DNA from: Bacteroidaceae bacterium
Lineage (GTDB): Bacteria > Bacteroidota > Bacteroidia > Bacteroidales > Bacteroidaceae
Assembly (NCBI GenBank): GCA_017555875.1
Contig: JAFZFN010000032.1
Location: 50,343-114,342, forward strand
Reading direction: 5' to 3'
DNA length: 64,000 bases
The translations under genes were made by a program, and so were the position numbers. A model generated the notes under the pieces. It searched no databases. It was not told where the DNA came from and was given only the letters and a program-made list of their open reading frames with translations. This document shows, piece after piece, positions 1 to 8,263 of the stretch; the stretch's first letter is position 1, and every line of letters begins with the position of its first letter.

Positions 1-3000
1 TTGAAGGCTGCATCCTTGCGGTAGAAGCCTGCTTTCTCGTTCTGCACGGTGAGCACGTAGGTGGTGTAATCCTCAGCGAGTGTAACCTCGGCATATTCTG
101 CAGTGCCGGCATAGCCATGGAGGAGATTGCCTGCGACGGCGGTACCCTCTGTGCTTGCCTTGGTGAAGAGGTATTGCCCTGCTGCGCCACGGATGACTGC
201 ACCTGTCTTAGCAGGGATGATGCCATCGGCGATGGCGGTCATGGTGATGGTACCCTCAGTGCCATTCATCACAGGCGTTGTGGTAGCCACATAGGCTGTC
301 ACACCAGCAGGGATAGTCATCGGTTCGTTAGCATAGAAGGTGCCTATCTTATATTCTCCAAGGGTAGTGATGATGACATCGCTTTCGTCTACTCCTCCAG
401 TCACGGTGAAGCCCTTATCGGTGTTGGGGTCGAGTGCGGTGAGCGTGTAGGCTGCTCCACCTATCTCCTCCACCTTGATGACACCACCATTCATCTTACG
501 CACAGCAGTGGTGAAGTCCACATCTACCTGGCCGATGTTCATGTTGGGCAGAGTCACGGTGCATTCACCTGCACGAGCCTCAACGCTCTCGGCCAACACA
601 TACTTGAAGGTCTTGCCATAGTCTGTAGAGAGGCTGATGCGCACCTTGCTGTCTGCGCTGAAGTACGCTTCGTTCACACCCCACTTAACGGTGAGTTCAT
701 CGCCTGCGGTGAAGGCAGTCTTGTCACCAGCAATTGCTGCCTTGAAGGCTGTACCCTCAACAATCTGTACCTGAGTCTCCCAAATAGCATAGGTGCTATA
801 GAAGGGAGCTTCGGTCAATGCAGCGTAGCTCCATGCAGTGCTGGGCACATCGTTGACAAGGATGCTCAGGGGGTATGAGCCGGGGGCTATCTCGTGAATG
901 CCAGTACCCTCTTTAATAAGATAGAAGTCTTCTTCAGAGAAAAGATCTGCAGTGTAAATAGGCGCATAGCTGATGACGTTGCTTTCTTGCGGAGCGAATG
1001 AAGCAAAGAAGGGCATCATGCCATCCTCACCGAGTATCGCATCCACATTGCTGCTGTTGCATCCGATAGCGGTGTACATCAGCTTATGGTTTTCGATGTC
1101 GGTAGCCTGCACATCGATGGCGAGACAAGCACCTTGGGGGATGCGGTAGGTCTTTTGCATCTTCTCGGTGTCGAACTGGGGCGCATTGTTGTTCACCTTA
1201 ACGCTCTTGTACGACTGCGTACCCTTCACCCTGTCACGGATGGCCTTGATGATGGGGTATGAGAAGTATTCGCCATCGGGATTGTCCATGAGGCTACCTT
1301 CGCCACTGGTGGTATGTATGGCACCGAAGAGGTGACCCATCTCGTGTGCTACCACGCGCTTGTCGGTCATGGCGTAGGCACTTCCCTTTGTGTCTGATGA
1401 GTAGGCTCCTTTATCAGCTGCGAGGCCGGTGTTCTCGGCATAGATGTCGCAATGTCTTACCCATATACCCACATCATAGCTGCCTGAACCGATGGCCTCA
1501 TCCAGCAGCTCTGTACCGAATCCTGTTGCGTTATAGATGTTTTCGTCGATGAGGTTGGGTTGTGACATCACTAAACGCTCATCTACCACCACATCGAAGC
1601 ACATGCCGAGGGGGATATACATCTGGTTCACAAACTCCTCGCACTCTTGCCAGAAGGCAAGTACATTATCGTTGCTGCTCTCAAGGTCTTGCTCGTAAGC
1701 ACTCTTGGTAACAGGGATAGCGAGGCGGTAGAAGCGCAAAGTGCCGTCTCCAGGGAGTGCATCGGCGCTGGTCACTTCGCCCTCCTCCTCATCGTCCTTT
1801 ATCTCGGGAGTGGTGTAGTTATTCTTGGTAATCTCTTCAATGGTGAGGGGCACATATACCATGCAGTAGCCCTTGGCCTGGTCATCGCCATAGCAGGGAG
1901 CCTCCTCGAAGAAGAAGGCAATCTTGCCATCGTTCTGCAATGCCATAGCGCTGTAGGCGCTCTGCTGGGTGCTCACTTGCAGGCCTTGGGTCCAGTCGGC
2001 AGCAATCTGTGCCGAGGTATAATTAGCATCAGTAATCTCCTTGTACCAGATGGTCACATCGCGACGGTCATAGAGGCCACTACCACCCTTGGGCTGTGAC
2101 TGCAAGAGGAGCTTCACTGCATCGCCATTGGCATTCACTGCATCAATGAGGAAAGGCTCACCATTACAGGTGTTGCTGCCGCCGTTGCCACAACCATTTA
2201 CATTGCTATCCCAAGAACCCGCATTGGTCGCCTTGTCGGTGTAGGTAAACACATTGAACTGACGGCCACCGCCACGGCGCACGCTGAGGAGGATTTGGCC
2301 GCTGGGGAGAATCTCCACCTTAGGCTCATCTTGAGCCGCAACGGGATCCTGGCTACCACCGAGGATGTGCCATGTCAAGCCGAGGTCGTCGGTGTAGATG
2401 ACATAGTTGCCTGTGCCCGATGCCTTCTTCAGCAACAGCGCACCATAGATACGTGCCTTGCCTGTACCATTATAGTTCTCGTCTACTGCCAAGCGGCCGC
2501 TACCGAAGAATGAAGAATATCCGTTTTTAATGGTGGCATCATCGCCAAGGAACAACGTCTCTGAGATATCCTGCTTGGTCCAAGTAACGCCATTATCTTC
2601 ACTGAATATGCGTATAGCTCTGTTGTGCGCTGTAGCGCTACCATTACCGAACATCACATCACCTGCAGCACCCATCACGAGCACCTTCTGGCCTACTACC
2701 GCGATGGCGGCATCACCATAGGCGCAGTCGTCAGTGCCACGAACGCAAGAGCCCTTAGCAATCGTCTTTGTCTCGCTCCAGGTCTTACCATTGTCATCGC
2801 TATAACGCATCACAAGATCAATACCAGGGTTGGCTGTACCAAAGTTGTAACGACCTATATCGTCGAGACTGTAGCGATAGTCGCTCACTGCGATGAGGCG
2901 GCCTGTAGAGGTCTTGCCAATGGCAGGGATACGGTATGAGAACTCATCATCGTCGTAGAAGATGGTCACGTCGTTGGTTGTGGTAAACTTTGCCACGAGG

Positions 3001-6000
3001 GGATTCTGCTCGGTAATGCTTGCCTTCTGCTCTTCGGTAAGGGTAACGCTCTTACCTAAGTTCTGTCCACCCAAGAAGAAACCTTGCAACTCGAAACCAC
3101 GGTAGCCACGAGCGAAGTCAACCGTTGTTGTCACCGCATCGTTGTACGTGTATTGCGTTACGCCTGTAGTGGTCAAGAACTTCTTACCAGCTCCATTAAC
3201 TCTGATATTACCGATATGCGTGTTGGGGTTATTCTCTTCGAGTCCCTCAACCTCAGCCTTGATGTACAACTTTGCCTCCTTAAAGAGGTCAGCGGGAACA
3301 AACACAAAGTCGGTACAATAGCTTGTAGTCTTCTGGTCATAGGTAATAGATGATTGGTCGAATCCGCCATCGGCATTCTTGATAACAAAGTAGTTGCTAC
3401 CTTGTGTGTGCAAGGTGACACCCATGTGGTGAGTATTCTCAGTAGACACAGTAAAGTTGTGTGCATTGTCGCTCATGCCCTTATGAGCAAAGTATTTGCC
3501 AGTCTTGTTCTTGAAGTTGTACTTGCCATCTTCGGTCATTGCAGGAATCCAGATGAAGGCATCCTCGTTCTGCGAGCCAGTAGCAGTTGCCAGCGAACCA
3601 TTATTATTATAGAAGAAGCGGTTGACGAACTCACCGTTCTTGTAGGTATCGGCATAGATATATGATTCCACGCCTACGATGGGTGACCCTTCGTTGAGTC
3701 CCTTGTTCCAAGCATAGGCATTGTTCAATGCTGTTGCAGTCTCAACAGAAACGCCTGCACGATAAGCACGTACGGCATCGAAAGTCTCCACCACCTTGCT
3801 CACGCTGGGGAGGATGTAGAATTCCGAAAAGGTATAGAACACAGTACTATTGTTTGTTGAATTCACTGTGAAACGGTAATGTTGGTAGGCGGTCTCGCTT
3901 GAAACCTCCTCAGAGTAGTAGTCGAGCACGGTGTCATCGGTGGGGAAGCCACTGCTGATAACGGTTACGGCATTCCAAGTAGCCTTATCGTTAGACCCCT
4001 CGATAGTAATCTTTGTGGGGCGATTGTTGTTGTTCTGGCTACGTTTCTTGAAGTAGAAGCGAAAGCTGTTCACCTTCTTGCCCAAGTCGGCCTGCAGGTA
4101 GTGACTACCCTCACCTATGGTATTGCCATATCCACTGTGGAAGAAGGTCGTGTAGTTGCCATCAATCATATTTGCATAGGCATTACCGCTCTCCTGACTA
4201 GTGCTTGCAGGGTAGTTACATACAAACTGGCCATTACCCTCGATGCCCGTACCTGCATTCTGCACCAAGCCGAGGTAACGCTGCAAGCCGAAGATGTTCA
4301 TATTGGCATGTGCTGTCACGGCATTCTCAAGGATGACATCTTCTGGCAATGTGGGGTACTCCAACTGTGCCACCTTAGCAGCAGTGAGCGCACCATCGAA
4401 GAATTGCACAGAGCGCACCTTTCCGCCAAACTTATCGTATTGAGCATTACTGCTTACTACACCACCACCCACATAGAGCTTTGCATTGGCATTACTGGCG
4501 AAGTTACTGAAGGATTGGAGTTCATATTCAACAACAGGATAGGTTGCAGTACTCTTCAATGCTCCATCAACATAGATTGAGAACTGCCTGTTGGTTCTGT
4601 CAATGACATAAACTACTTTATATGTAGTGTTTCCTGTGAAAGCAAAATCTCTATAAGTGAACTTGTCTCCACTTGCAGATGAGGGCAAATAGGCGGGGTT
4701 ACTACCATTAAGACCATAGGCGATGTAAGGCGAATTGGTCTTGGTGGCTCCAGTAACCCCCTTCGTAGGGTCCGCTGCACACACCAATGCATAACGTGTG
4801 TTGCCAGCCAATGAAGCAGGCATCACGACATCCAATGCGATGGTGATATTCTCCTGAGCAAACACTTTACTTGCAAGATTGGCATCTACGGCATAGGGGT
4901 AGGTCTCCTTTGTCAAATCGACAAGCTTTACAAGGGGCTGAGGAGGAATTTGGTCGGTGACATCCACAAGACGGTACTCGCATCCATCATCAGTGGTGTT
5001 GGTTCCGCTACCCCAGTTGAGCAGATAGAGGTTACCATCTTTCTGTTGGTTGAACTGTACGTCACCACTCACGACAATCACATTACCCGTAGTCTCGGCC
5101 TTCTTGATAGTCCATCCGGCATCGGGCTGAGCAACCACAGTCTTCAGCGCAGTATTGTTGTTGCTTGCAGGTGAGATATAGGTGCCATCAGCCACGTTGA
5201 TGATATCAAATGAATTATCATTGCCACTGCGCTTTACAAATCTCCAGATAGAGGCCTTGGTGGTAGCTTCAGTGGGGCCTGTGATGGCAGCATCCGCACC
5301 ATTACCTGTAGCATAGCGATTGGCACGAAGCGGAGTGTACATGCGATAATAGTTGCCACTTACGGGCTGGTTCATATTGGCTTCGGTGAGCGATGCCACA
5401 AACTCTGCCCATGCAGTCTGGAGCGCTGCTGCCTGTGCGGCACGCTGCTCATCTGTCATTGTGGTAGCATAAGACTCCTCAACCTCTCGTACTTTGGCAT
5501 CAAGTGCTGCCGCTGCACTCTCGGGCCACAGGCCTACGGCAGTACCGATGTAGTTGCCACGGTCGCGCTTGATATTGCTGATCTCTGCGGCTACAGCCTC
5601 AGTAGCCTCGTCCATGCATTGGTTGGGCGAGTAGATGAGGCCCTCAACGGCGTTTACACCCTCCGTGTCGGTGAACACGCAGGTAAACATCCACTTCTTC
5701 AGGCGGTAGCCCTTGTTGAAGTAGGGGAGCTTGAGGAACACCTTGTTCCAGCCCTGCTTGAGGGTCACCTCGATGGGTTTGCGGCCGGGGAAGTTCTCGT
5801 TCTTCAGCTCAACCTCCTTGCTGCTGACGCTCACGCCAGTGTTGTCCCATGTGGGAGCAGCAATCTCCTCGCCATTGATCCATATCTTAGAACCGAAGTG
5901 GTCCCACTTGCCTGCGGGAGCTGCACCATCCTGCTCTGAGCGGCTGTAGTTCTGGAACTCAATCTGTGCACCCACCTCCTGCTCCTCGGGCGAGTACACA

Positions 6001-7721
6001 TAGGTCCACGCATAAGCTGTGTGATTGAACTGAGGATTACTGTAGTAAGCATCAATGATGCTGTTGCCCCATGTGTGAGCGAGGTAAATACCCGCACCGG
6101 TAGCCATACCGGTGTAGTAGGTCTGTCCGTCATGCACGAAGGTTTCGGGGAGCAGGTCGGTCGAAGCTGTCGTGCCTGCTGTCTCGGGGCCGAAGGCTGC
6201 AGTCTCGGAGCCACCATTGGGGAAAGCATCAGTGATGCGCCAGCGCACGTTGGTCTGCTTCACATAGGGAATAGGCTCACCCTTCAGCGAGTTGGCCTTG
6301 TGGAAGAGGAAGCGGGTCTCCCAGCTCTTGAACTCCTCATACTCGTCGCCCGAGTTGGGGAGCATCACACCACCATGACCGCCGTCAACTTTAAGGTTGT
6401 TGGGTGTGTTGGTCATGTTGTCGATATACTGCTTACCACCACCCATCCAAGCACGCTCGGCTGTAGCGATAACATTGGCCCATACGTTGTTCTGTGCCAT
6501 GATAGCCTCCTCATCGGCCACCTTGCGGTCGTTCCAACAGCCCGAGATGGCACCAGCCACCTCAGGAGTACCCTGCTGGTGGTAGTAGATGTTGCTCTTA
6601 TAGATACCTACGAGGTCGGCAAACACGTCGAAGTGGTTGGTATAGTTGTATCGGCAGTCGATGTTGGCCTTGCCCGATGCCAGGTAGCCGCGTGTGCCCC
6701 ACATCTGTGCCAAGCTATGTCTCAGTGCATCCTGACCGATGCCATTGATGGGGTTCCAGAGGCCACCCTTCACATTCGCGCCCTTGCTCTCGGCGTAAGC
6801 AATCATTTCGTTAAGGTAAGCCGCCGTAGTAGACACCTCGTCACCACCGATGTGGAAGTAGGGAACGCCAGCAAACACCTCGGCCACCTCGTCTAGAATC
6901 TTCTTGAGCGCTACCTTACCCTCCTCGGTCTGCATGCCAAAGCCCATAGCTTCGGTAAACGCCTCGCTATGACCGGGCATATCAATCTCGGGGATAACGA
7001 TGACACCGTGCTTCTTGGCCACTGCCATCAGGCGCTTGCAGTCCTCCTGGGTGTAGTACTGACCGGGGAAGCGGGTCATGCTTGCATCAGCGGTGAGTTC
7101 GGGATAAGCCTTCACCTCGAAGCGCCATGCCTGGTTCTCGGTGAGGTGCCAGTGGAAGGTGTTCACCTTGAAGCGTGAGAAGAGCTCAATCTGCTTCACC
7201 AACTCGTCGATAGAGATGAACGAGCGGCCCACGTCGTGCATATAACCACGGAGCTTGAAGGCAGGCCAGTCCTTCATGGTCAATGCCTCCAGTGCAGGCG
7301 TGCCATCCCATCCCTCGGCAAGCTGGGTGAGGGTCTGTGCCGCACGGATGACACCTGTTGCGGTCACGGCAGTGATGTTGATTTCGTTGGCTGTAATCCC
7401 CAAGGTGTAAGCCTCGTTCTCGTAGCCATGGAGTTCGTAGTCGTAGGCTCCATCGATGCTCTCCACAAGGCTTACGTTGACAGGTTTACCCCCCTGAGCA
7501 AGGGTGCAACCATTTGTGGTGAAGAACTCTTCGAGCAATGCGCACGGCTCAACACCATCAGCATAGTTGATTGTCACATTGCCGCTCAGTGTGAATGCAG
7601 CAACGCCCTCGGTCGCAGTAATCTCCTGCGGCAAGGGCAACAGATGTTCCACCTTGGCCTGTAGGGCGAGGGGGAGGCACAGCATCAGGGCGATGAGTGC
7701 GGGAACGATGTGTTTTCTCAT
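1..7721 (-). CDS. Secreted GH20 hexosaminidase - GH33 sialidase - metzincin protease polyenzyme (3' end outside window)
   Basis: The gene starts at ATG 7721 and runs off the left edge after about 2573 codons, so the C-terminus is missing. Residues 1-23 form a signal peptide. A GH20 catalytic domain follows; HIGGDEV places the catalytic Asp-Glu pair at residues 294-295. Next come a beta-rich module, a helical FIVAR-like stretch (about 694-777), a lectin-like LamG/CBM40-type domain (about 924-1130) and an F5/8-type C domain (about 1140-1307). A GH33 sialidase begins with YRIPAI (Arg 1597) and has Asp boxes such as SDDNGKTWS. After it comes a metzincin with the full motif HEMGHLFGAIH (first His 2126) and a Met-turn GSLMDNP. 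The last visible stretch matches the pre-C-terminal region of the neighbouring 3640-residue protein, so perhaps 75 residues are missing. The family knowledge is that these domains remove GlcNAc/GalNAc and sialic acid and cut protein; mucin as the target is inferred. Confidence 0.9.
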   Translation of the reverse strand, partial: MRKHIVPALIALMLCLPLALQAKVEHLLPLPQEITATEGVAAFTLSGNVTINYADGVEPCALLEEFFTTNGCTLAQGGKPVNVSLVESIDGAYDYELHGYENEAYTLGITANEINITAVTATGVIRAAQTLTQLAEGWDGTPALEALTMKDWPAFKLRGYMHDVGRSFISIDELVKQIELFSRFKVNTFHWHLTENQAWRFEVKAYPELTADASMTRFPGQYYTQEDCKRLMAVAKKHGVIVIPEIDMPGHSEAFTEAMGFGMQTEEGKVALKKILDEVAEVFAGVPYFHIGGDEVSTTAAYLNEMIAYAESKGANVKGGLWNPINGIGQDALRHSLAQMWGTRGYLASGKANIDCRYNYTNHFDVFADLVGIYKSNIYYHQQGTPEVAGAISGCWNDRKVADEEAIMAQNNVWANVIATAERAWMGGGKQYIDNMTNTPNNLKVDGGHGGVMLPNSGDEYEEFKSWETRFLFHKANSLKGEPIPYVKQTNVRWRITDAFPNGGSETAAFGPETAGTTASTDLLPETFVHDGQTYYTGMATGAGIYLAHTWGNSIIDAYYSNPQFNHTAYAWTYVYSPEEQEVGAQIEFQNYSRSEQDGAAPAGKWDHFGSKIWINGEEIAAPTWDNTGVSVSSKEVELKNENFPGRKPIEVTLKQGWNKVFLKLPYFNKGYRLKKWMFTCVFTDTEGVNAVEGLIYSPNQCMDEATEAVAAEISNIKRDRGNYIGTAVGLWPESAAAALDAKVREVEESYATTMTDEQRAAQAAALQTAWAEFVASLTEANMNQPVSGNYYRMYTPLRANRYATGNGADAAITGPTEATTKASIWRFVKRSGNDNSFDIINVADGTYISPASNNNTALKTVVAQPDAGWTIKKAETTGNVIVVSGDVQFNQQKDGNLYLLNWGSGTNTTDDGCEYRLVDVTDQIPPQPLVKLVDLTKETYPYAVDANLASKVFAQENITIALDVVMPASLAGNTRYALVCAADPTKGVTGATKTNSPYIAYGLNGSNPAYLPSSASGDKFTYRDFAFTGNTTYKVVYVIDRTNRQFSIYVDGALKSTATYPVVEYELQSFSNFASNANAKLYVGGGVVSSNAQYDKFGGKVRSVQFFDGALTAAKVAQLEYPTLPEDVILENAVTAHANMNIFGLQRYLGLVQNAGTGIEGNGQFVCNYPASTSQESGNAYANMIDGNYTTFFHSGYGNTIGEGSHYLQADLGKKVNSFRFYFKKRSQNNNNRPTKITIEGSNDKATWNAVTVISSGFPTDDTVLDYYSEEVSSETAYQHYRFTVNSTNNSTVFYTFSEFYILPSVSKVVETFDAVRAYRAGVSVETATALNNAYAWNKGLNEGSPIVGVESYIYADTYKNGEFVNRFFYNNNGSLATATGSQNEDAFIWIPAMTEDGKYNFKNKTGKYFAHKGMSDNAHNFTVSTENTHHMGVTLHTQGSNYFVIKNADGGFDQSSITYDQKTTSYCTDFVFVPADLFKEAKLYIKAEVEGLEENNPNTHIGNIRVNGAGKKFLTTTGVTQYTYNDAVTTTVDFARGYRGFELQGFFLGGQNLGKSVTLTEEQKASITEQNPLVAKFTTTNDVTIFYDDDEFSYRIPAIGKTSTGRLIAVSDYRYSLDDIGRYNFGTANPGIDLVMRYSDDNGKTWSETKTIAKGSCVRGTDDCAYGDAAIAVVGQKVLVMGAAGDVMFGNGSATAHNRAIRIFSEDNGVTWTKQDISETLFLGDDATIKNGYSSFFGSGRLAVDENYNGTGKARIYGALLLKKASGTGNYVIYTDDLGLTWHILGGSQDPVAAQDEPKVEILPSGQILLSVRRGGGRQFNVFTYTDKATNAGSWDSNVNGCGNGGSNTCNGEPFLIDAVNANGDAVKLLLQSQPKGGSGLYDRRDVTIWYKEITDANYTSAQIAADWTQGLQVSTQQSAYSAMALQNDGKIAFFFEEAPCYGDDQAKGYCMVYVPLTIEEITKNNYTTPEIKDDEEEGEVTSADALPGDGTLRFYRLAIPVTKSAYEQDLESSNDNVLAFWQECEEFVNQMYIPLGMCFDVVVDERLVMSQPNLIDENIYNATGFGTELLDEAIGSGSYDVGIWVRHCDIYAENTGLAADKGAYSSDTKGSAYAMTDKRVVAHEMGHLFGAIHTTSGEGSLMDNPDGEYFSYPIIKAIRDRVKGTQSYKSVKVNNNAPQFDTEKMQKTYRIPQGACLAIDVQATDIENHKLMYTAIGCNSSNVDAILGEDGMMPFFASFAPQESNVISYAPIYTADLFSEEDFYLIKEGTGIHEIAPGSYPLSILVNDVPSTAWSYAALTEAPFYSTYAIWETQVQIVEGTAFKAAIAGDKTAFTAGDELTVKWGVNEAYFSADSKVRISLSTDYGKTFKYVLAESVEARAGECTVTLPNMNIGQVDVDFTTAVRKMNGGVIKVEEIGGAAYTLTALDPNTDKGFTVTGGVDESDVIITTLGEYKIGTFYANEPMTIPAGVTAYVATTTPVMNGTEGTITMTAIADGIIPAKTGAVIRGAAGQYLFTKASTEGTAVAGNLLHGYAGTAEYAEVTLAEDYTTYVLTVQNEKAGFYRKDAAF

Positions 7722-7767
7722 AAATTGTTGTTATTTTTGTGTTGTTTTCTTACGATTTTTGGCCGCA

Positions 7768-7791
7768 ATTATTATTATTATTATTATTATT
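7768..7791. repeat. (ATT)8 trinucleotide microsatellite in the 5' leader
   Basis: Eight perfect ATT units (AAT on the coding strand) lie between the -7 box (7795-7802) and the start codon (7721) of the GH20-GH33-protease gene. The expected transcription start falls inside the tract. Perfect short repeats are prone to slippage; an effect on expression is inference. Confidence 0.9.
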
Positions 7792-7794
7792 GCG

Positions 7795-7824
7795 CAAAGA
7801 TAGTGCTATTTTTCGGATAATCAA
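7795..7824 (-). promoter_or_regulatory. Bacteroidetes promoter of the GH20-GH33-protease gene
   Basis: On the minus strand TTG (7822-7824) is followed by 19 bases and then TATCTTTG (7795-7802). This matches the Bacteroidetes -33/-7 pattern and sits about 75 bases upstream of the start codon. Confidence 0.75.
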
Positions 7825-7865
7825 CACTTTTGGAGCATATCCTTTTCGGATGGTGCATAAAGAAA

Positions 7866-7888
7866 GCCCGAAGGGGGTTCCTTCGGGC
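7866..7888 (-). terminator. Hairpin terminator after the 55-codon gene
   Basis: The arms GCCCGAAGG (7866-7874) and CCTTCGGGC (7880-7888) form a 9-bp stem with a 5-base loop. On the minus strand the stem is followed by a T-rich stretch (TTTCTTTA). It lies about 50 bases beyond the small gene and insulates the promoter of the next gene. Confidence 0.7.
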
Positions 7889-7936
7889 CTGTCTTGCAAA
7901 CTATCCAAATAGGATTGTCACGCTTGGGCTAGTGGG

Positions 7937-8104
7937 TTAGTTCCACAGAGAGCCCCATGAGCCGCGACGTTCACCAGCCATCTTGGCATCTTGGTCAGTA
8001 GTCGCGTCATAGACATCAACTTTTATTTCTGAGGCTGCCATCATGGTCTGTGCCTCGATCTCTGCTGCCTCCATCATGGGGGCGATGTATTGTTTCTTTT
8101 CCAT
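7937..8104 (-). CDS. Small 55-residue protein between the two polyenzymes
   Basis: This ATG-to-TAA frame starts MEKKQYIAPMMEAAEIEAQ, continues with an MMAAS stretch and ends GSWGSLWN. It has no signal peptide or membrane segment. The N-terminal pattern (MKK-Y-x-x-P, acidic helix, then ASE) resembles short uncharacterised Bacteroidales proteins that often sit beside secreted enzymes; that is memory of a type, not a database match. A good terminator follows it. No own promoter is visible in the 159 bases upstream, so it may be read from the 3640-residue gene, which is on the same strand. The function is unknown. It could be a processed peptide or simply a small conserved protein. Confidence 0.6.
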   Translation of the reverse strand: MEKKQYIAPMMEAAEIEAQTMMAASEIKVDVYDATTDQDAKMAGERRGSWGSLWN

Positions 8105-8134
8105 ATCTTTTGATTTTGAGGAACCCCTCTAACA

Positions 8135-8234
8135 CCCCTCTATGGGGAGAACTCCCGACATCGGTGGAGTTAGAAGAGGTTTTATGTTTATACTTTTTTA
8201 TTTACACCCTCCGGAGGCGCTCCCCATAGAGGGG
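8135..8234. repeat. 15-bp inverted repeat pair between giant gene and small gene
   Basis: CCCCTCTATGGGGAG (8135-8149) and its exact complement (8220-8234) are separated by 70 bases. They fill most of the gap between the stop of the 3640-residue gene and the small gene. Similar C-rich/G-rich arms recur at 23279-23300 and inside polA (62405-62510), so this looks like a dispersed intergenic repeat family of this genome. It may fold in RNA and act as a weak terminator or 3' end stabiliser. Confidence 0.65.
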
Positions 8235-8263
8235 GAGCTGTCCGAAGGACTGAGGGGGTCTGT

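Noticed and set aside
117..878. Plus-strand frame of 253 codons opposite the C-terminal part of the GH20-GH33-protease gene
   Set aside because: The product is Cys/His/Gly-rich without domains; the opposite strand carries a coherent multidomain protein.
7768..7791. (ATT)8 tract as a CRISPR or satellite array
   Set aside because: The unit is only 3 bases with no spacers; it is a simple microsatellite.
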